5,700 bases of DNA from Rickettsiaceae bacterium (GTDB taxonomy: Bacteria; Pseudomonadota; Alphaproteobacteria; Rickettsiales; Rickettsiaceae), in the NCBI GenBank assembly GCA_021741285.1, contig JAIOYD010000113.1, positions 1 to 5,700 on the forward strand, read 5' to 3'. The translations under genes were made by a program, and so were the position numbers. Shown here piece after piece: positions 1-5,121 of the stretch. The notes under the pieces were generated by a model that was given only the letters and a program-made list of their open reading frames with translations, was not told where the DNA came from and did not search any database. Numbering within the stretch: the stretch's first letter is position 1; every line of letters begins with the position of its first letter.

Positions 1-440
1 ATACTCACGTCCTACCCCCTAATAAACGGGATGATTCTGGTGCTTACGAAGTTTTTGAGGCATTGCTCTATAAAGGCTTAGAAAGACTAAATAAGAACAG
101 AATTGGGGCTAAAAGAATATCTGTTTATTTATCTTGGCGCAATACTGAAACTAAACGAAGAGGTACTTATAAAAAAGTAAGTCCTATTGCTATTGCTTCA
201 ATGGATTATACTTATTGGTCTATCATTGCTAATTCTTTATGGAAAAATATGCCAGAATTAGATTTGAGAGCGATTCCGTTAATTGTTGGCATTAGATTTA
301 CAAGAACAATCAAACAAGAAGATATAAACTTACAGCTATTTGATTTGGATTTTTTCCCAACATATGAAGCTAAAGAATTATACGAAGTTCCTGATAGAAT
401 TTCTTTTGGGGATCCTGGAAGACTGTTTGATGATGTATAA
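1..440 (+). CDS. Y-family DNA polymerase (UmuC/DinB-like), C-terminal part, 5' truncated by window edge
   Basis: The reading frame is open from the first complete codon (position 3) to the TAA at 438-440, so the start lies outside the window and only about 145 residues are visible. The TTG at 63 is not a credible start because coding continues upstream of it. The fragment opens with THVLPPNKR, like the S-H-V-L-P-P-x-x-R segment I recall at the start of the little-finger region in some UmuC/DinB-type polymerases. Next comes a helix (A-Y-E-V-F..L-L-Y-K-G-L-E-R-L-N), a strand (R-I-S-V-Y-L-S-W), and I-P-L-I-V-G-I-R-F, matching the family's R-L-L-G-V strand. QLFDLDFF (visible residues 111-118) follows, where these enzymes often carry a clamp-binding QLxLF peptide. 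By family knowledge the enzyme does translesion synthesis. The catalytic palm (DxD, SxDE) is outside the window, so activity cannot be judged. The identification is by remembered pattern only. Confidence 0.68.
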   Translation, partial: THVLPPNKRDDSGAYEVFEALLYKGLERLNKNRIGAKRISVYLSWRNTETKRRGTYKKVSPIAIASMDYTYWSIIANSLWKNMPELDLRAIPLIVGIRFTRTIKQEDINLQLFDLDFFPTYEAKELYEVPDRISFGDPGRLFDDV

Positions 441-447
441 GTTGATT

Positions 448-451
448 GAGG
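448..451 (+). promoter_or_regulatory. ribosome binding site GAGG for the 459 gene
   Basis: GAGG lies 7 nt upstream of the ATG at 459 in the short gap after the polymerase gene. It is one of the clearest Shine-Dalgarno matches in the window and fixes this start. Confidence 0.7.
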
Positions 452-458
452 TAATGTT

Positions 459-773
459 ATGAAAATTAATGTTGAATTTGACAATTTGACTGAAGCTCAA
501 GCTGTGGCATTAGAAGAATATTTCGCAGTTTGGATGTTTTTAAGAGAAAAACAAATGAGTATGTGGACTGCATTTTTTGCTGATACTGCAATTGACTTCA
601 AGCCTGTTGTTAAAGTAAATGGTGAAGATCCTAAGCGATTTATGAAAGACATTGGACTCAGAGTTGGCAAAGTAAAGTTTGTAACTGACAGTGGTGATAT
701 TCAAGACGATATGTATTTGCTTGATTATGAAAGAGTAGAAAAAGCAATAAATGAAGACAGCACAGAAGGATAA
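459..773 (+). CDS. conserved-looking phage protein of unknown function, 104 aa
   Basis: The start is ATG at 459 with GAGG 7 nt upstream, 18 nt after the polymerase stop. The protein is soluble-looking, with no signal peptide or membrane segment. The N-terminus (residues 1-20) reads as a strand (M-K-I-N-V-E-F) followed by a helix beginning NLTEAQAVALEEYF. An aromatic-rich stretch (W25, F27, W36, F39, F40) then leads to ADTAIDFKPVVKVNG (41-55). This N-T-E-A-Q-A..W-T-x-F-F-A-D..F-x-P-x-V-x-V-N-G layout resembles small uncharacterised phage proteins I have seen, but I know no function for them. The last 23 bases overlap the next gene in another frame, which points to co-translation with it. Function is unassigned. 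Confidence 0.8.
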   Translation: MKINVEFDNLTEAQAVALEEYFAVWMFLREKQMSMWTAFFADTAIDFKPVVKVNGEDPKRFMKDIGLRVGKVKFVTDSGDIQDDMYLLDYERVEKAINEDSTEG

Positions 774-1404
774 GTACCTTCCAGAAAGTGTCAAAATTAA
801 GATTGGCAAGAATATTTTTGATGCTGATGTAGATGTTCTTATTGCGTCTATGACTCATCAAGTAATTCATAAAAATAACAGTCTTTATAATTCTGAAGAT
901 TTTAGCTTAGTTTTTGATATTACAAGAGCAGAAGTTACAAGTTTTCTTGAAAGCCATTATGATGAAGATGCAGAATATTTTGATTTATTTCAAGATTGGG
1001 TAAGTCTTTTTGATGAATATCAAAAAAATAAAAACAAACTGTTCTGCAAAGACTTAATTATTACTTTCCCAGACAAAACAAAGTGGCAAGTTAGGATCTT
1101 AGATGTTTTATCTTTAAGAAATAAGTTGTCAGGTGTTGAAAATTCTGAAGTTGATTTAGATGATGAACTGCTATTGGATGATGAAAAACTTTTAGCTTGG
1201 ATTGATGAAAATCTCTCTTGGGAAGAATTATCTGAATATGCTGAATTCCTTAAAGAAACAAGACAAGAAAATACAAGAAAAAAGAATTTTCAGAAAGCAA
1301 AAAAAGAAATTAAACAATGGTCTAAGCAATTATCGATATTTGATTTTATCCAAGTTGGTGATATGATAATTAGCGAAGATGAAGAAGATGACGACGAAGA
1401 TTGA
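751..1404 (+). CDS. acidic protein of unknown function with candidate clamp-binding QLSIF motif, 217 aa
   Basis: I do not recognise the family. The ATG at 751 overlaps the previous gene by 23 bases. No strong Shine-Dalgarno precedes it, so translation may depend on coupling; a later start at 850 (M34) is possible. The protein is strongly acidic, with D/E clusters at about 71-76, 133-146 and a tail of almost only D/E (209-217). Between these, I-T-F-P-D-K-T-K-W-Q-V-R-I-L-D-V-L (104-120) looks like a beta-hairpin domain. A basic helical stretch follows at about 166-192 (E-T-R-Q-E-N-T-R-K-K..K-A-K-K-E-I-K). Directly after it comes KQLSIFDF (192-199), which matches the bacterial beta-clamp pentapeptide pattern QL[SD]LF apart from I for L. 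The neighbouring polymerase and glycosylase-like genes make a replication or repair accessory role plausible, but this is inference. Confidence 0.8.
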   Translation: MKTAQKDKYLPESVKIKIGKNIFDADVDVLIASMTHQVIHKNNSLYNSEDFSLVFDITRAEVTSFLESHYDEDAEYFDLFQDWVSLFDEYQKNKNKLFCKDLIITFPDKTKWQVRILDVLSLRNKLSGVENSEVDLDDELLLDDEKLLAWIDENLSWEELSEYAEFLKETRQENTRKKNFQKAKKEIKQWSKQLSIFDFIQVGDMIISEDEEDDDED

Positions 1405-2014
1405 CCCTTACAAGATAACTAATTTTAACAGAACAGAGGAAGAGCTTCAGCTTTTCCTCTTGTTTTGCATTGTAGTAGCTGGAAAAACTGCATACATTCA
1501 AGCTGAAAAGTTAGAACAGTTTTTATGCTCCGTTAATGAACGTTTGATGATGCCTGAAAATGTAGCTCCTTTTCAAACTATAAAAAGCGCAGAGCAACAC
1601 GGAATTTTGATGCAAGAAATTCAAAAAGCTAAACTTGGACAATATAAGAAGATTCATTCTGCTTTTAAATATATCTCTAAGAGTGAATATAATTTGAAAA
1701 GAATGACACCAGAGCTTTTAGAAGTAATACCTGGAATTGGAATGAAAAGCAGTAGATTTTTCTTATTGCATTCAGACAAATATTACCAAAACCATATTGC
1801 AATTCTTGACACTCACATTCTTAAGTTTATCAAAGAGAATATTGATGACAGAGCGCCAAAATCTACACCAACTATTAAGGTTACATATAAATATTGGGAA
1901 GATGTGTTTTTACATTGGTGTGAATTGAATAATAAAAATGTTGCTGATTTTGATTTAGAAGTTTGGAAGAGTTATGCGAGAACAAAAAAAGAAGTTCTAA
2001 CATCTAATAGCTGA
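1379..2014 (+). CDS. helix-hairpin-helix (HhH-GPD-like) DNA glycosylase/AP lyase-like protein, 211 aa
   Basis: The core signature is E-V-I-P-G-I-G-M-K-S-S (115-125), a helix-hairpin-helix matching L-P-G-V-G-x-K-T-A of the endonuclease III/OGG superfamily. It is followed 18 residues later by I-L-D-T-H-I-L-K (142-149), matching the V-D-T-H-V block. K123 sits where bifunctional enzymes keep the Schiff-base lysine, and D144 where the catalytic aspartate lies. Both residues are present, so glycosylase/AP-lyase activity on damaged bases is plausible. There is no C-terminal four-cysteine [4Fe-4S] loop. The C-terminus (172-200, with W173, W180, W196) is closer in feel to 8-oxoguanine glycosylases of the AGOG/OGG type, but the substrate cannot be read off. 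The N-terminus contains F-L-L-F-C-I-V-V-A-G-K-T-A (26-38), a hydrophobic helix probably packing the HhH core. The gene overlaps the upstream one by 26 bases; ATG 1388 is an alternative start giving a 17-base overlap. Confidence 0.75.
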   Translation: MKKMTTKIDPYKITNFNRTEEELQLFLLFCIVVAGKTAYIQAEKLEQFLCSVNERLMMPENVAPFQTIKSAEQHGILMQEIQKAKLGQYKKIHSAFKYISKSEYNLKRMTPELLEVIPGIGMKSSRFFLLHSDKYYQNHIAILDTHILKFIKENIDDRAPKSTPTIKVTYKYWEDVFLHWCELNNKNVADFDLEVWKSYARTKKEVLTSNS

Positions 2015-2017
2015 GGG
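2013..2017 (+). promoter_or_regulatory. ribosome binding site GAGGG for the sigma factor gene, overlapping upstream stop
   Basis: GAGGG begins inside the TGA stop (2012-2014) of the glycosylase-like gene and lies 6 nt before the ATG at 2024. This fixes the sigma factor start and implies translational coupling. Confidence 0.7.
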
Positions 2018-2023
2018 CAAACA

Positions 2024-2593
2024 ATGATAGCTATTGATAAGCGCAAAGAAGAAAAAGTTTTACGTGACTATGAAAAGTTGATATTCAAATTAGCCAATAA
2101 ACAATATCTTCGCTACAACAAGAAATACCCTTTAGAAGATATTTTGCAAGAGGCTAAAATAAGTGCGATAAGAGCATTTAGAAATTACGATCCTAGCAAA
2201 AACACAAAGCTCATAACTCATCTTTACAATTATATCAATTTTTATTTAAGCCACTATTTTAGAAGCGATACTGGATTAATCAAAATTCCATCAAGAGTTT
2301 TAGACAATAAAGAAAAGATTAAGCCAGAAATAGTTCAAAATGATTTTCTTTATGATAATTCCACAGAAAATCATCCTTTTGAAGATATCAGCTCCTATGA
2401 AAATAAAATATTATTAGACAATATGCTTTGTCAATTAAATAAAAAAGAAGAAGAAATTTTGAGCTTAATTTATTTGCAAGGTTTTACTTACGATGAGGTA
2501 GCTATTATGTACAATGTAAGTAGACAGGCAATCAACAACACTGCAAATAAAAGTTTGAAAAAATTACGAGAAAAAATGTCTGTGTCAAATTAG
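2024..2593 (+). CDS. sigma-70 family RNA polymerase sigma factor, phage-encoded, 189 aa
   Basis: The start is ATG at 2024 with GAGGG upstream. Region 2 spans about residues 14-80, with the core-binding helix P-L-E-D-I-L-Q-E-A..A-I-R-A-F-R-N-Y-D-P (36-57), matching the D-L-x-Q-E-G..L-x-x-A-x-x-x-F-D-P pattern. It continues into T-H-L-Y-N-Y-I (65-71) and L-I-K-I-P-S-R-V (85-92), which resembles the short I-R-x-P segment after region 2 in RpoD/SigB-type factors. Region 3 is largely missing. Region 4 covers about 131-183: L-N-K-K-E-E-E-I-L-S-L-I-Y-L-Q-G, then the helix-turn-helix F-T-Y-D-E-V-A-I-M-Y-N-V-S-R-Q-A-I (154-170), then K-S-L-K-K-L-R. Region 1 is absent. By family knowledge it binds host core RNA polymerase and redirects it to specific -35/-10 elements. 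As the second-last gene before the strand switch, it may drive a later phage gene class; that is inference. Confidence 0.9.
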   Translation: MIAIDKRKEEKVLRDYEKLIFKLANKQYLRYNKKYPLEDILQEAKISAIRAFRNYDPSKNTKLITHLYNYINFYLSHYFRSDTGLIKIPSRVLDNKEKIKPEIVQNDFLYDNSTENHPFEDISSYENKILLDNMLCQLNKKEEEILSLIYLQGFTYDEVAIMYNVSRQAINNTANKSLKKLREKMSVSN

Positions 2594-2600
2594 GCTTGAA

Positions 2601-3017
2601 ATGTTAAAAAATAGCTATCTTTATCAATCTTTTGTAAATACATACGGATATGAAGTTCAGGCAAAATATTGTTTTGAATCTGAGCTAGTTGAAATTCCAA
2701 ACACTGAAATGTATCTGGAAGTAGATTCTGGAATGTGGGTGATTTATTCAGAAGATACAGATAATATTGATATGATATTGCACGAAGATTTTTTAGCTAA
2801 TTACAATCCAGTTGACAAAATTGCAACAAATTATTTAGAATTTGTAGTAGATTCTATTAGTTCTGATTATTCTCCAGTTACAAGTAATCTAGACGAAGTA
2901 CTTATTGAAACTGTTGAAGAATTTGTAGAAAAAGAAATCAGCTTAAGTTTCTCAGAGAGACTTAAGCTGATTTGGGATCTTATTTTGGGGAAGAAAATTT
3001 ATATTTCTAAATATTAG
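2601..3017 (+). CDS. acidic hypothetical protein, 138 aa, with a terminator hairpin inside its 3' end
   Basis: I do not recognise this protein. The ATG at 2601 follows the sigma factor stop by 7 nt, with only a weak AGG about 8 nt upstream. It has no signal peptide or clear membrane segment. The body is rich in D/E and aromatic residues (Y-L-Y-Q-S-F..Y-G-Y-E near the start; V-D-S-G-M-W-V-I-Y-S at 41-50). The C-terminal 30 residues turn basic and amphipathic (S-E-R-L-K-L-I-W-D-L-I-L-G-K-K-I at 118-133). Codons for residues 112-125 form a long hairpin, so the protein sequence there is constrained by, or tolerates, an RNA signal. The TAG stop (3015-3017) overlaps the stop of the convergent gene. 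The protein is probably real because frame and spacing continue the operon. Confidence 0.75.
   Translation: MLKNSYLYQSFVNTYGYEVQAKYCFESELVEIPNTEMYLEVDSGMWVIYSEDTDNIDMILHEDFLANYNPVDKIATNYLEFVVDSISSDYSPVTSNLDEVLIETVEEFVEKEISLSFSERLKLIWDLILGKKIYISKY
2925..2973 (-). terminator. factor-independent terminator of the - strand operon (long hairpin, possibly bidirectional)
   Basis: The arms AAATCAGCTTAAGT (2935-2948) and ACTTAAGCTGATTT (2960-2973) are exact inverse complements. The stem extends inward by TTC/GAG (2949-2951 with 2957-2959) including one G-T wobble, leaving a loop of about 5 nt. Reading the - strand, the stem is followed by CTTTTTCTAC (complement of 2925-2934), a T-rich tail typical of intrinsic termination. 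It lies about 40 nt past the last stop of the - strand genes (3014). On the + strand the stem is followed by GGGATCTTATTTT, a poorer tract, so + strand termination would be weaker. The hairpin lies inside the coding sequence of the convergent + strand gene. Confidence 0.75.
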
Positions 3018-3598
3018 ATTTCGCTTGGCTCTTCTTCCATATCTTCTGGCATTTCATCATCTTGAGCACTCATCATTTGGCTCAATATTTCGTGAGCTGC
3101 AGTAATGACATCTCTATCCTTTTGTTTTTCTTCTTCTGGTAATTCAGAATAAGGAGCACCTAAAGGACCATTTGCTGCCCAAGAGTTTCTAGAAAGCCAT
3201 TGTTCGTGGACTTTTGCTGCTAAGCCTTCAATATTACCCATAGCACCTTCTAAATCATTTGCAACTAACATTATTGCTGACGCTGCTTGCGCATTGTTTT
3301 CTGCTTGCCATTTTGGAGGCAATTGATCAAAGGGAGTGTTGAGGATGTCTACTTGTCCACCCATTCCATCGTCTTTCATTCTGGTAGGATTTTCATTACC
3401 CTTTGCCATTTCTCCAGCTCTATATCCAGATGCCCAATTTTCGTGAAGCTTTGATGCAAGCATATCAACTGCTTTACCTAAACCACCAGCGAGCATAGAT
3501 GATCCTGGTCCCATAGAGACCTTTACGAATCTTTGGCTCTTCTCAGCTTTTGGAAAAAGTTTTTTTACTTCAATAACATTTCCTGCAAATCTAATCAT
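3014..3598 (-). CDS. protein with two RyR-like domains, 194 aa, probable virion or late protein
   Basis: The start at 3598 has AAAGGA 8 nt upstream. A short N-terminal stretch (1-27) ends in S-Q-R-F-V-K-V, a peptide shared with the 263-aa neighbour. Two RyR-like segments follow. The first (about 46-113) begins L-A-S-K-L-H-E-N-W and later reads N-T-P-F-D-Q-L-P-P-K-W-Q-A-E-N. The second (about 125-173) begins L-A-A-K-V-H-E-Q-W-L-S-R-N, then P-Y-S-E-L-P-E-E-E-K-Q-K-D-R-D. Both follow the RyR domain plan: h-H-E-x-W, then h-x-x-L-P-x-x-x-x-x-x-[DN], then a helix. The C-terminal tail (177-194) is acidic. RyR domains are named after ryanodine receptors but also occur in bacteria and phages, where some are thought to bind nucleotides or their derivatives; function here is unproven. 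Glycine- and methionine-rich residues 29-40 form a linker. This is the last gene of the - strand block, 14 nt after the preceding gene. Confidence 0.75.
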   Translation of the reverse strand: MIRFAGNVIEVKKLFPKAEKSQRFVKVSMGPGSSMLAGGLGKAVDMLASKLHENWASGYRAGEMAKGNENPTRMKDDGMGGQVDILNTPFDQLPPKWQAENNAQAASAIMLVANDLEGAMGNIEGLAAKVHEQWLSRNSWAANGPLGAPYSELPEEEKQKDRDVITAAHEILSQMMSAQDDEMPEDMEEEPSEI

Positions 3599-3606
3599 TT
3601 TTTTAT

Positions 3607-3612
3607 TCCTTT
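3607..3612 (-). promoter_or_regulatory. ribosome binding site AAAGGA for the 194-aa gene
   Basis: AAAGGA (complement of 3607-3612) lies 8 nt before the ATG at 3598, in the 14-nt gap after the preceding gene's stop. It fixes the start of the RyR-like gene. Confidence 0.7.
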
Positions 3613-3909
3613 CTAGAAAGATAAATTCTTTATATCTTCAACTCGTAAATTTTTCAAGTTTAAAGAACCATACACTAAACCATTTTTTTGCCAAAACTGA
3701 GTATTGTGTAAATGCATAAAAACATAATACAAATATCCTGGATCCAAAACATTTAGTGAATCTTCTTTGACTTTTATTCCTATTTTTTTAGCTATATTTT
3801 CAGAATCTTTTGTAGGTTGCCCCAAACTTTTTTCTGAACCTCTTGCGTAAATCCAAAAGTCTGCTTCAGGCATACCATACTTTACAATGCATAAATCATC
3901 TAATTTCAT
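3613..3909 (-). CDS. hypothetical phage protein, 98 aa, faintly like a type I restriction specificity half-domain
   Basis: The ATG (3909-3907) overlaps the TGA of the upstream gene as ATGA, so the two are translationally coupled. The TAG stop is at 3613-3615. The order of elements is M-K-L-D-D-L-C-I-V-K (1-10), A-D-F-W-I-Y-A-R-G-S-E-K-S-L-G (16-30), a lysine-rich middle (35-49), V-L-D-P-G-Y-L-Y-Y-V-F-M-H-L (54-67), and G-S-L-N-L-K-N-L-R-V-E-D-I-K-N-L (81-96). The 'D-P-x-Y-L-Y-Y..G-x-x-x-L..I-R-V-E-D-I-K-N-L' order is reminiscent of HsdS target-recognition segments, where Y-L-x-x-x-L is followed by a G-T-x-x-x-x-I-x-x-x-x-L-x-x-L block. At 98 residues it is far too short for an HsdS and has no coiled-coil spacer. 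No methylase or nuclease subunit gene is visible. I treat the resemblance as structural at most. Confidence 0.75.
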   Translation of the reverse strand: MKLDDLCIVKYGMPEADFWIYARGSEKSLGQPTKDSENIAKKIGIKVKEDSLNVLDPGYLYYVFMHLHNTQFWQKNGLVYGSLNLKNLRVEDIKNLSF

Positions 3910-4697
3910 TTCATTCTTTTTTCTAAAACTTCTCTGACTACGCCAGAAACGTCACCAAAATTGAATGGATTGATATTGTTTTTACGTAACATCAATGCAA
4001 TTTCTGCCATTTTTGCGTCTTGATTTTTGACTGCTTTTTCGTATAGATTATTTCTTGCTTTTACTGCAAATCTGACATACCTAAGATATTCTCTTTCGGT
4101 CATTTCATCTTGATTCGCATCTGGGAGTTTTTGCAAAATATCAGGTGCTGAAGTATCTTTGCCAGTAAATGGATCTCCAGGGCCTGTTAAACCTGGCTCT
4201 ATTGATTCTGTTACAGACATCAAAGAACCAACTGTAATAGCTCTAGTCATTTCTTGAACAATCGCATCAATATCGTTGAAATATTTGCTGAGATCAGATG
4301 TTCTTTCTTCATCTTCTTCACCCATCAATGCAACTTTAACAAATCTTGGGCTTTCATTGCTTGTAACAATTCTGAATCTAGAAGTATTGGAAACATTAGA
4401 TTTACCACCAGCTTGTTCTGTGTACTTTGTTACATTAGGTTTTTTGTCTGGATTTGGATCTCTTTCTTTCTTTCTCTTTTGGCGAATTCTATTTTTTCTT
4501 TCTCTGTCAGATAAATTTTTAGCTTTGTTGGCAGGAGTACATACTGGCTTTTTACCTTTAGAAGTATCGCCTCTTCCACAAGCTTCAAATCCTTTGCCTT
4601 TTTTCTTTGGTCTAGAAACGTCCACCCATTTTTCTTTCTTGAACCAATCATCAAGGCCGCCGTGATTTTTGCCTTCAACAATGCGCTTAATTTCCAT
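3906..4697 (-). CDS. phage protein with DUF5872-like N-terminal domain, 263 aa
   Basis: The start at 4697 is 1 nt after the upstream gene's stop. The N-terminal domain (about 12-95) runs L-D-D-W-F-K-K-E-K-W-V-D-V-S-R-P-K-K (15-32), then F-E-A-C-G-R-G-D-T-S-K-G-K-K-P-V-C-T-P (37-55), then a highly basic run R-E-R-K-N-R-I-R-Q-K-R-K-K-E-R-D (65-80). The W-V-D-[IV]-x-R-P-K-K..C-G-R..K-G-x-x-P-x-C-x-P pattern matches what I recall of DUF5872, a small domain frequent in phage and metagenomic proteins and without known function. The basic run suggests nucleic-acid contact. After a linker comes S-P-R-F-V-K-V-A-L-M-G (116-126), shared with the RyR-like gene. A mostly helical C-terminal region follows (133-263), with E-R-E-Y-L-R-Y-V-R-F-A-V-K-A-R (201-215). 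There is no signal peptide or membrane segment. A structural or internal virion role is an inference from context. Confidence 0.8.
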   Translation of the reverse strand: MEIKRIVEGKNHGGLDDWFKKEKWVDVSRPKKKGKGFEACGRGDTSKGKKPVCTPANKAKNLSDRERKNRIRQKRKKERDPNPDKKPNVTKYTEQAGGKSNVSNTSRFRIVTSNESPRFVKVALMGEEDEERTSDLSKYFNDIDAIVQEMTRAITVGSLMSVTESIEPGLTGPGDPFTGKDTSAPDILQKLPDANQDEMTEREYLRYVRFAVKARNNLYEKAVKNQDAKMAEIALMLRKNNINPFNFGDVSGVVREVLEKRMK

Positions 4698-4698
4698 T

Positions 4699-5121
4699 TT
4701 AATCGTCAGCTCTTTTAATAAATCTTGTTTTCTTGCTTGGATTGTTATGTAAAGTTTCTAAGTGATGTTTTGGGATCATATTCATAACTTCAACGTGATT
4801 TTTGTCTTCATTGTAAAAAATTAAGTGATCGTCATCTACTGCAGCTGGACTGTGCATCATATCGTCGGAAGTTTCTTCTCTAAAATCACTTATAGTTTCA
4901 GTATCTTCCCAATGCCCATCTTTATCCACTTCGTAAGAATCAGCATCAAATTCATCTAAAGCTTGATTGAGATTCATAGGAAATTTTACTCTATAATCTT
5001 TATCAAACTCTGAGGCTTGTTTCATAAAAAGATTATGAACTACGTTTGCTTCAATTATGTTGCCTTCGTTTTCCAACTTATCAACTAATGATGATAAAAA
5101 TCTTAATTTATTCGTATCCAT
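4699..5121 (-). CDS. acidic hypothetical phage protein, 140 aa
   Basis: The ATG at 5121 overlaps the upstream stop as TAATG, and AAGAG lies about 8 nt upstream. The N-terminal 40 residues form an amphipathic helical segment (L-R-F-L-S-S-L-V-D-K-L-E-N-E-G-N at 6-21, then I-E-A-N-V-V-H-N-L-F-M-K-Q-A at 23-36). This 'L-x-x-L-x-E-x-G..E-A-x-x-h-h' layout is one I have seen at the start of uncharacterised phage virion-type proteins, but no function follows from it. The middle is very acidic (55-98). A strand-like segment H-L-I-F-Y-N-E-D-K-N-H-V-E-V-M (99-113) and the basic end K-K-T-R-F-I-K-R-A-D-D (130-140) follow. The R-F-I-K tail echoes R-F-V-K in two downstream neighbours. It is 1 nt from the next gene. 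Confidence 0.78.
   Translation of the reverse strand: MDTNKLRFLSSLVDKLENEGNIIEANVVHNLFMKQASEFDKDYRVKFPMNLNQALDEFDADSYEVDKDGHWEDTETISDFREETSDDMMHSPAAVDDDHLIFYNEDKNHVEVMNMIPKHHLETLHNNPSKKTRFIKRADD

Noticed and set aside
63..65. TTG at 63 as start of the first gene
   Set aside because: The frame is open to the window edge and the upstream residues (H-V-L-P-P-N-K-R) belong to the polymerase family pattern.
212..870. - strand open frames at 212-484, 540-809 and 658-870
   Set aside because: They are antisense to consecutive overlapping + strand genes with good starts, and have cysteine/leucine-rich, low-complexity translations without motifs.
4254..4665. Hydrophobic open frames on the + strand (starts at 4254 and 4276)
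   Set aside because: They lie antisense to the well-supported 263-aa gene; the F/L/S-rich composition is what the complement of a lysine/glutamate-rich coding sequence gives. No ribosome binding site or relation to neighbours.
4430..4681. Alternative - strand frame of 83 codons inside the 263-aa gene
   Set aside because: It is in a shifted frame within the DUF5872-like domain, which has recognisable motifs in the main frame; AAG/AAA-rich sequence keeps other frames open by chance.
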